This document shows, in pieces, positions 58,552 to 64,000 of a DNA stretch of 64,000 nt. The DNA is from Pelomonas sp. Root1237 (GTDB taxonomy: Bacteria > Pseudomonadota > Gammaproteobacteria > Burkholderiales > Burkholderiaceae_C): contig NZ_LMDK01000004.1 in the NCBI RefSeq assembly GCF_001425055.1, positions 84,670 to 148,669 on the forward strand. The letters run 5' to 3'. The number at the start of each line of letters is the position of its first letter. The stretch's first letter is position 1. A program made the position numbers and the translations under genes. Below the pieces are notes generated by a model. It saw nothing but the letters and a program-made list of their open reading frames with translations. It was not told the DNA's origin and did no database searches.

Positions 58552-59418
58552 CTAAACATACCAACGCAATTTGCGTCGCAGGGTCGCGTAATAGCTCCAG
58601 CCCTTGGGGTGCAGAAAGCGCACCTGGTGCTGGCTGCGCCGCACGGTGATGGTGTCGCCGTGCAGCAGGCTGGCGAGGCTTTGCATGTCGAAGTTCACCG
58701 ACGCATCGCGCCCGGCGACGATCTCCAGGCGCACCTCTCCGAGGTCGGGCAGCACGATGGGCCGGTTGGACAGCGTGTGGGGCGCGATCGGCACGATCAG
58801 CCAGCCGGCAATGCCGGGGTGCAGGATGGGCCCGCCCGCTGACAGCGCATAAGCCGTGGAACCCGTGGGGGAGGCCACGATGAGGCCGTCAGCGCGCATG
58901 TTGGCGACGAACTGCTCGCCGACTTCGATCTTCAGCTCCACCATGCCGGAGCTGCCGCCGCGGCTCACGACCACGTCATTGAGTGCCAGGCCGGAGAAGA
59001 TGGATTCGCCGTCGCGCCAGACTGCGCCTTCCAGCATCGCCCGGGGCTCGACTTCGTAGTCGCCCGCCAGCACCGGCGCCAATGACTCGCGCCAGCGCTC
59101 GATGGGAATGTCCGTGATGAAGCCCAGCCGCCCCTGGTTGATGCCCACCAGCGGAATGCCGTGGCGGGCCATGTCCCGTGCGAAGCCGAGCATCGTGCCG
59201 TCACCGCCGATGACCACCGCCAGGTCGCATTGCCGGCCCAGCTCGTCGTTGGACAGCGCTTCATAGCCTGTCAGGCCGGTGTTGAGCGCGGTGTCCGCTT
59301 CCAGCGAGACGTCCAGGCCCTGGCTGCACAAAAATTGGGCAATCTCCTCCAGCACCGGCCCGATGCCAGGCGCTTGATGCTTGCCCACGATGGCGACATG
59401 TCTGAAGCGCTCGGCCAT
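58552..59418 (-). CDS. nadK: NAD kinase (NadK)
   Basis: A 288-residue kinase making NADP. It has the GGDG motif in [38 protein letters not shown], and [22 protein letters not shown]. The start at 59418 gives the usual [13 protein letters not shown] opening. It is divergent from hrcA, with 67 bases between the starts, so both promoters overlap in that gap. Confidence 0.96.
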   Translation of the reverse strand: MAERFRHVAIVGKHQAPGIGPVLEEIAQFLCSQGLDVSLEADTALNTGLTGYEALSNDELGRQCDLAVVIGGDGTMLGFARDMARHGIPLVGINQGRLGFITDIPIERWRESLAPVLAGDYEVEPRAMLEGAVWRDGESIFSGLALNDVVVSRGGSSGMVELKIEVGEQFVANMRADGLIVASPTGSTAYALSAGGPILHPGIAGWLIVPIAPHTLSNRPIVLPDLGEVRLEIVAGRDASVNFDMQSLASLLHGDTITVRRSQHQVRFLHPKGWSYYATLRRKLRWYV

Positions 59419-59485
59419 GCGGCAAATTACACCACAGGGGTATCGCCTCTCTCTGCAGGAAAAGGGGTGTCCATAGAATGCGGGC

Positions 59486-60493
59486 ATGCTCGACGAGCGA
59501 TCCAAATCCCTGCTGAAAACCCTGGTCGAACGCTATATCGCGGACGGGCAGCCGGTCGGCTCGCGCACGCTGTCCAAAGCCTCGGGCCTGGAGCTCAGCC
59601 CCGCGACCATCCGCAATGTGATGGCCGACCTCGAAGAACTCGGCCTCATCGCCAGCCCGCACACCAGCGCCGGCCGCATCCCGACGGCGCGCGGCTACCG
59701 CCTCTTCGTTGACACCATGCTGACGGCCCAGCCCGGCCTCATCGGTGTGGAAACGGCGCAGCTGCAGCCCGACCAGCCCCAGCGCGTCATCGCCAGCGCA
59801 GCGCAGATGCTGTCCAACCTTTCCAGCTTCGTCGGCGTCGTCACGGCGCCCAAGAAGCCCAGCGTCTTCCACCACATCGAATTCCTGCGCCTGGGCGAGC
59901 GCCGCGTCCTCGTCATCCTCGTCGCACCCGACGGCGACGTGCAGAACCGCGTCGTCTTCACGGCCCAGGATCTCAGCCAGGGCGAACTGCAGGAGGCCAG
60001 CAACCGCCTCAACGCCGGCTATGCGGGCCTGACGCTTGAGGCGGTGCGCGAGCGGCTGCGCCACGAGGTTGACGAACTGCGCGGCGAGATCGCCGGCCTG
60101 ATGAGCGCGGCGGTGCAAGTGGGCAGCGAGGCCATGCAGCAGCAGGAAGAGCGCGTCGTCGTTTCAGGCGAGCGCAACCTGCTGACCGTGCAGGATTTCA
60201 GCCACGACATGGGCAGCCTGCGCCGCCTGTTCGACCTCTTCGAGCAGAAGACGCAACTGATGCGCCTGCTCGACACCTCCAGCCGCGCCGAGGGCGTGCG
60301 CATCTACATCGGCGGCGAAAGCCAGGTCGTGCCCTACGAGGAACTGTCCATCGTCAGCGCGCCTTATGAGGTGGATGGCCAGGTGGTAGGCACGCTGGGC
60401 GTCATCGGCCCGACGCGCATGGCCTACGACCGCATGATCCAGATCGTCGACATCACGTCGCGGATGGTGGGGCAGGCGCTCAGTCAGCGGTGA
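59486..60493 (+). CDS. hrcA: Heat-inducible transcription repressor HrcA
   Basis: A 335-residue repressor of chaperone genes. The N-terminal winged helix has [20 protein letters not shown] and [18 protein letters not shown] with [20 protein letters not shown]; the C-terminal part has GAF-like segments including [22 protein letters not shown] and [18 protein letters not shown]. It represses groE/dnaK-type operons via CIRCE sites; none is seen near it here. TAGAAT (59474-59479) lies seven bases before the ATG, suggesting a nearly leaderless message. Confidence 0.96.
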   Translation: MLDERSKSLLKTLVERYIADGQPVGSRTLSKASGLELSPATIRNVMADLEELGLIASPHTSAGRIPTARGYRLFVDTMLTAQPGLIGVETAQLQPDQPQRVIASAAQMLSNLSSFVGVVTAPKKPSVFHHIEFLRLGERRVLVILVAPDGDVQNRVVFTAQDLSQGELQEASNRLNAGYAGLTLEAVRERLRHEVDELRGEIAGLMSAAVQVGSEAMQQQEERVVVSGERNLLTVQDFSHDMGSLRRLFDLFEQKTQLMRLLDTSSRAEGVRIYIGGESQVVPYEELSIVSAPYEVDGQVVGTLGVIGPTRMAYDRMIQIVDITSRMVGQALSQR

Positions 60494-60528
60494 GCCTTCC
60501 CTGACTAGAATCCGCGCCTCCTCCCCGG

Positions 60529-60605
60529 GGGCCGTTAGCTCAGTTGGTCAGAGCAGAGGACTCATAATCCTTTGGTCATTGGTTCAAGTCCAATACGGCC
60601 TACCA
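60529..60605 (+). tRNA. tRNA with CAU anticodon (tRNA-Met, or tRNA-Ile2)
   Basis: Cloverleaf with acceptor GGGCCGT/ACGGCCT (one G-U pair), D-arm AGCTCAGTTGGTCAGAGC, anticodon loop CTCATAA (CAT), T-arm ATTGGTTCAAGTCCAAT and encoded CCA (60603-60605). Elongator Met and lysidine-modified Ile2 share the anticodon and cannot be told apart safely here. TAGAAT at 60506-60511 may be its -10 element. Sequence composition changes right after the CCA. Confidence 0.93.
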
Positions 60606-60793
60606 ATTAATCAATGACTTGAAATAATTTGACGACGCCTATAACAATGGGCGGCGTGTTGGTCGCCGCGTAGCCGGCGAGCATGTCCAGTTCTTCTGGT
60701 CGCAGCTGCAGCGGACCTGCCGTCAACTTGTAGAACGGCAGCAACTAGCTACCACTGGGCAGAATTGTTTGCTTGAAGGATCGGTCCGAAGAT
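60606..60793 (+). promoter_or_regulatory. AT-richer intergenic region, possible promoter of the ATPase-TPR module
   Basis: The 188 bases after the tRNA begin with AT-rich sequence. TTGAAA (60619-60624) and TATAAC (60640-60645) are separated by 15 bases, a slightly short spacer, and could form a promoter. Later GC-rich inverted segments such as GGCGGCGTGTTGGTCGCCGC are present. No coding is evident. Confidence 0.35.
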
Positions 60794-62131
60794 ATGAGCT
60801 ATCAGCCGCCCACCAACATACTCCAGGTACTTCAAAAGATCGAGTACGAAGAGGCCCTTGAAGCTGGAGACCCTCGCTACGTTGAAACACGCCAGGCTCG
60901 GGGCAGCGAACTTACGTTCTCGCGGCTGTCACGAAAGTTTGGCTGGGACGCGGACCACGACGTTTTTTTTGCGCCCAATGACAAGCACGTGCTCTTCTTT
61001 GGCCACATAGGCAGCGGCAAGACGACTGAGCTGCGACGGTACGCAAGGCAGTTGAACAACTCAAAGCGGTATTACGTTGTCGAGGTTGACGTACTGGCCA
61101 AGTTGGACCGCAACAACCTCCAGTACACCGAGGCTTTGATGGCCATGGCAGAGGCCCTTCTCGAGAAGATGTCGGCAGACGGTTTTTCTCTTAGTGAAGA
61201 CGAGCTTAGGCCGGTACGCGATTGGTTTGCCAGTTCAGTGCAAATCAACACAAGTTCCCGCGAACTCAGCGCCGAGGTCAAGGCTGGTTTGCAGGCGGGG
61301 GGAGGGATTCCTGGCCTAGCCAAGCTGTTTGCGGGGTTCACCGCAGCGTTTAAGACCGGTGCAAGTCAGAAGAACGAATGGCGACAGGAAATTCGCAATC
61401 GCTTCACGACACTGGCTACCGCCTTCAGCAATCTCATTCGCTCCGCTGAGGCCAAGCTCAATGCTCTGGGCCGTGCCGAGCGTGTGCTCTTTATCATTGA
61501 CGGCACCGACAAGATGCGTGGTGATGACACCATTCAGTTTTTCGTGCAAGACGCCGAGCAACTGTTGGCCATCCAAACGCTTGCGCTCTACACCGCACCC
61601 CTCCACCTTAAGTACGACGGTCGCCTCGGTGGCAAGCTCGATGCTGAGTTGGTATTGCCCATGATGAAGCTCTACGAGCGTGATCGCTCTCGTTGCGAAG
61701 CAGGCTGGTCAGCGTTGACAAGCTTGCTTTTGCTACGCGCTGACCGCAGTCTCTTCGCCGCTGATGCTGATATCGAGGAGTTGGTGCGTCATTGCGGGGG
61801 GCACCCGCGAGAGCTATTGCGCTTGCTGCGCCTGTGTTGCGAGATGGCTGCCGATAAGATCGACGCCAGTGTGGTTGCTCGAGCCATTGCTCAGCTTGCG
61901 GCTGACTATCGTTATTTCCTAAAGCCTGCCGATTACGCGTTGTTGGCCGAGGTGGATAGCACGCCTCAACAGGGCGGGAATGACGAGCTTGCTCAGGCCC
62001 TATTGCACCGGCTCGCTTTGATGCAATACAACGATGGCTCTTGGCGTTATAGCCACCCGGTGGTGCGTACGCTCGAAGGCTACAAACTCGCGGTTGGCGC
62101 GCGTGTCTCATTTGCCATGACAAACGCCTGA
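60794..62131 (+). CDS. STAND/AAA-like P-loop ATPase
   Basis: A 445-residue cytoplasmic NTPase. Walker A is GHIGSGKTT at residues 70-78; Walker B is VLFIIDGTD at 231-239; GGHP (335-338) resembles the GxP motif of STAND and ORC/AAA_16 ATPases. The C-terminal region (about 380-430, LLHRLALMQYNDGSWRYSHP) looks like a winged helix. Such ATPases usually carry sensor repeats in the same chain; here repeats are in the next gene. The ATG at 60794 is preferred; a TTG at 60773 is possible. Codon use and composition differ from upstream genes, suggesting transfer. No effector domain is visible. Confidence 0.75.
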   Translation: MSYQPPTNILQVLQKIEYEEALEAGDPRYVETRQARGSELTFSRLSRKFGWDADHDVFFAPNDKHVLFFGHIGSGKTTELRRYARQLNNSKRYYVVEVDVLAKLDRNNLQYTEALMAMAEALLEKMSADGFSLSEDELRPVRDWFASSVQINTSSRELSAEVKAGLQAGGGIPGLAKLFAGFTAAFKTGASQKNEWRQEIRNRFTTLATAFSNLIRSAEAKLNALGRAERVLFIIDGTDKMRGDDTIQFFVQDAEQLLAIQTLALYTAPLHLKYDGRLGGKLDAELVLPMMKLYERDRSRCEAGWSALTSLLLLRADRSLFAADADIEELVRHCGGHPRELLRLLRLCCEMAADKIDASVVARAIAQLAADYRYFLKPADYALLAEVDSTPQQGGNDELAQALLHRLALMQYNDGSWRYSHPVVRTLEGYKLAVGARVSFAMTNA

Positions 62132-62146
62132 TGCGACCTCGCCGAC

Positions 62147-64000
62147 ATGGCCGATCCCTCTGACGTGGATAGGCTTGGTCTAGAACTTGCCCGCAGCCTG
62201 CCGGCGAATTGTTTCGGCGACTTTCAGCGGCTGAGCCGCAGCCTCCTGCACGGGCCAGCTTTCCAGTGGCTGCTTGTCGACGCGCCTGATGATCGCTTGC
62301 GTCTGCGGGTGGTAGCAACGCTTGACGTGGTGTTAGCCGCTGCGCGGCTGCGCATCAGCACGCTGATCTTGGGACGTTCTATTGTCGATGTCGCGACGCT
62401 CGAAGAGCGTCTCGTGAAAGATGCGGGCCAGGCCGATGTAATCCATGTGCAGGGACCACGCGGTTGGTTCAACGCTGAGCGCTGGGACGCTTTTAACGTT
62501 CGACGCGAGCGCATTGCGGCTACTGCGAGAGCCCGACTCGTATTCTGGTTAGACGGCGACGCTATCGCGTTGGCCTCGCAAGGCGCACCGGACCTGTGGG
62601 CTTGGCGCGCTGGGGTATACGCCTTTGCAGCGGAGCCGGCCTTGAACGAACCGCCTGCCCAACTCGTTGCAACCGCGCCATTGGCCGAATCCGTCATCGA
62701 GTTCGATCCGCGTTCGACGGCAGAAAGGCGTCATCGCGTTGCCGAAATCCGGCGCTGGCTACAGGACCATCCCGACCTGAGCGACGAACTACTCGTTGGG
62801 CCCTACAACGAGTTGGGGCGGCTCTTGTTTGACCTTTCGGACTACGACGCTGCCTTGGAGCACTGGCAGAAAGCTGAGTTGCCGCTGCACCAACGCCGAG
62901 GCAGCGAACGCGATGCTGCCTTCACATTGGGGCAGATCGCCGACATCCTGCAAGGCCGGGGTAAGTTCGAGGAGGCGCTACGCATTCGTCAGCAACAGGA
63001 ACTGCCTGTCTACGAACGCCTAGGAGACTTGCGCGCAAAAGCCGTCACCATAGGCAAGATCGCAGACATCGTTCAAGCCCGAGGTGAGCTAGACGAGGCG
63101 CTTCGCATTCGACGGCAAGAGGAACTGCCGGTCTTTGAGCGTCTGGGTGACCTGCGTTCCCAAGCCGTAACTGTGGGCAAGATCGCTGACATCCTGCAAG
63201 CCCGAGGCGAGCTCGATGAGGCGCTTCGCACCCGCCAACAACAAGAACTACCTGTCTACGAGCGCCTAGGGGGCTTGAGTGAAAGAGCCGTCACCATGGG
63301 CAAAATCGCCGACATCCTTCAAACCCGAGGTGAGCTAGACGAGGCGCTGCGCATTCGTCAGCAAGAAGAACTCCCTGTCTATGAGCTGCGGGGAGACATA
63401 GCCTCTAAGGCCGCCACATTGGGCAAGATCGCTGGCATCTTGCAAGCTCGGGGCCAGCGCGAGGCGGCCTTGGTGGTGGCGCAGGAGGCGGTCAATCTGT
63501 ACCGCGCGCTGGCGGCGCAACGCCCTGACGCCTTCCGTGCCGACCTGGCCAGGTCGCTGGGTAACTTGGCCAACAGGCTCAGCGACCTGGGCCAGCATGA
63601 CGCGGCCTTGGCGACGGCGCAGGAGACCGTCGAGCTGTTCCGGACATTGGCGGCTCAACGCCCTGACGTCTTCCGTGCCGACCTGGCCCGGTCGCTGAAT
63701 AACTTGGGCAACAGGCTCAGCGAGCTGGGCCAGCGTGAGGCGGCCTTGGTGGCAACGCAGGATGCGGCCGAGTTGCGCCGGGAGCTGGCGGCCCAACGCC
63801 CTGACGTCTTCCGTGCCGACCTGGCCAGCTCGCTGAATAACCTGGCCAACAGGCTCGGCGACCTGGGCCAGCATGAGGCGGCCTTGGCGACGGCGCAGGA
63901 GACCGTCGAGCTGTTCCGGACATTGGCGGCTCAACGCCCTGACGTCTTCCGTGCCGACCTGGCCCGGTCGCTGAATAACTTGGGCAACAGGCTCAGCGAG
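62147..64000 (+). CDS. Large tetratricopeptide-repeat protein, 3' truncated by the window edge
   Basis: The frame is open from the ATG at 62147 to the window end (618 codons, no stop), so the protein is longer than shown. Residues 1-215 form a non-repeat domain (ILGRSIVDVATLEERL, ARLVFWLDGDAIALASQGAP, DLWAWRAGVYAF) with no Walker A motif. From about residue 225 it is TPR: one divergent unit, then about four to five 41-residue units (KIADILQARGELDEALR) and at least four 46-residue units (AAQRPDVFRADLARSLNNL). It starts 15 bases after the ATPase stop, so the pair is an operon. It probably is the sensor or scaffold partner of that ATPase. Confidence 0.8.
   Translation, partial: MADPSDVDRLGLELARSLPANCFGDFQRLSRSLLHGPAFQWLLVDAPDDRLRLRVVATLDVVLAAARLRISTLILGRSIVDVATLEERLVKDAGQADVIHVQGPRGWFNAERWDAFNVRRERIAATARARLVFWLDGDAIALASQGAPDLWAWRAGVYAFAAEPALNEPPAQLVATAPLAESVIEFDPRSTAERRHRVAEIRRWLQDHPDLSDELLVGPYNELGRLLFDLSDYDAALEHWQKAELPLHQRRGSERDAAFTLGQIADILQGRGKFEEALRIRQQQELPVYERLGDLRAKAVTIGKIADIVQARGELDEALRIRRQEELPVFERLGDLRSQAVTVGKIADILQARGELDEALRTRQQQELPVYERLGGLSERAVTMGKIADILQTRGELDEALRIRQQEELPVYELRGDIASKAATLGKIAGILQARGQREAALVVAQEAVNLYRALAAQRPDAFRADLARSLGNLANRLSDLGQHDAALATAQETVELFRTLAAQRPDVFRADLARSLNNLGNRLSELGQREAALVATQDAAELRRELAAQRPDVFRADLASSLNNLANRLGDLGQHEAALATAQETVELFRTLAAQRPDVFRADLARSLNNLGNRLSE
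62918..63532 (+). repeat. 41-residue TPR units, 123-bp period
   Basis: Unit starts fall at 62918, 63041, 63164, 63287 and 63410, each exactly 123 bases apart. The units share GGCAAGATCGC, GACATC and GAGGCGCT blocks, with protein pattern GKIADIxQARGELDEALRxR. Conservation is much higher than in ordinary TPRs. The fifth unit merges into the second repeat class. Confidence 0.9.
63578..64000 (+). repeat. 46-residue TPR units, 138-bp period
   Basis: The CTC of the conserved RLS/RLG codons recurs at 63578, 63716, 63854 and 63992, exactly 138 bases apart. Units starting at 63578 and 63854 are almost identical at DNA level (two differences seen across 138 bases), while the unit between them diverges. 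That implies a recent duplication of a two-unit, 276-bp block. The array runs off the window. Confidence 0.9.

Noticed and set aside
59419..59485. A CIRCE operator for hrcA autoregulation
   Set aside because: No TTAGCACTC/GAGTGCTAA inverted repeat is present between nadK and hrcA.

Overview
The window is high-GC, densely packed bacterial chromosome with short or overlapping gene junctions (many ATGA/GTGA/TGATG overlaps). Gene content and order point to a betaproteobacterium of the order Burkholderiales (Sphaerotilaceae/Comamonadaceae-like). Signs of this are a short-form hisG in a bolA-hisG-hisD-hisC-hisB series, the lolB-ispE-tRNA-Gln-prs-rplY-pth neighbourhood, recN-nadK-hrcA, a polyhydroxyalkanoate-granule protein and a PEP-CTERM protein. 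The genus cannot be fixed from sequence reading alone. No phage genes, IS elements or CRISPR arrays were seen.

Layout. 1-8.1 kb: the end of a putative aminopeptidase gene, a GNAT acetyltransferase, a truncated aldo/keto reductase remnant between a Sel1-repeat gene and an unknown gene, a storage-lipid group (PHA-granule protein, acyl-CoA-binding protein, wax-ester/DGAT acyltransferase), three tandem paralogous secreted proteins, a repeat-helix protein and a TetR regulator. 8.2-20.5 kb: an ABC-2 exporter, bolA and the histidine operon (hisG, hisD, hisC, hisB, hisH, hisA, hisF) followed by rsmD and coaD. The his operon is interrupted by an inverted acetyltransferase-like gene, a VapBC-type toxin-antitoxin pair, a secreted protein and an inverted PEP-CTERM gene; hisI, hisE and hisZ are not here. 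20.6-33 kb: a ferredoxin, an S1/P1 nuclease and a minus-strand corrinoid uptake and assembly cluster (btuB, cobU, btuF, btuC, btuD, cobB, cobO, DUF1636-like, cbiB, cobD, cobQ) under a cobalamin riboswitch with a visible intrinsic terminator.

33-46 kb: a plus-strand tripartite RND efflux operon (MdtA/B/C-like plus an outer-membrane lipoprotein channel) separates pth from rplY-prs-tRNA-Gln-ispE-lolB. 46-52.5 kb: a TPR protein, divergent mutM-mutY (mutM carries a 25-codon in-frame insertion flanked by 7-bp direct repeats), a small membrane protein and a chemoreceptor. 52.5-55.8 kb: a BlaI repressor, a BlaR1-like metallopeptidase fused to an S11 penicillin-binding peptidase, and a Tat-exported FAD amino-acid-oxidase-like protein, behind a dyad-rich operator. 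55.9-60.5 kb: rapZ, recN, nadK, hrcA.

60.5-64 kb: downstream of a CAU-anticodon tRNA the composition becomes visibly AT-richer. A two-gene module follows: a STAND/AAA-like P-loop ATPase and a long tetratricopeptide-repeat protein running off the window. The TPR array has two unit classes (123-bp and 138-bp periods) and a near-identical 276-bp-spaced duplication. This looks like a horizontally acquired sensor/effector pair and is the best candidate for an undescribed system. A dispersed element of about 135 bp occurs in three copies, each beginning at the stop codon of a gene in the same relative orientation.
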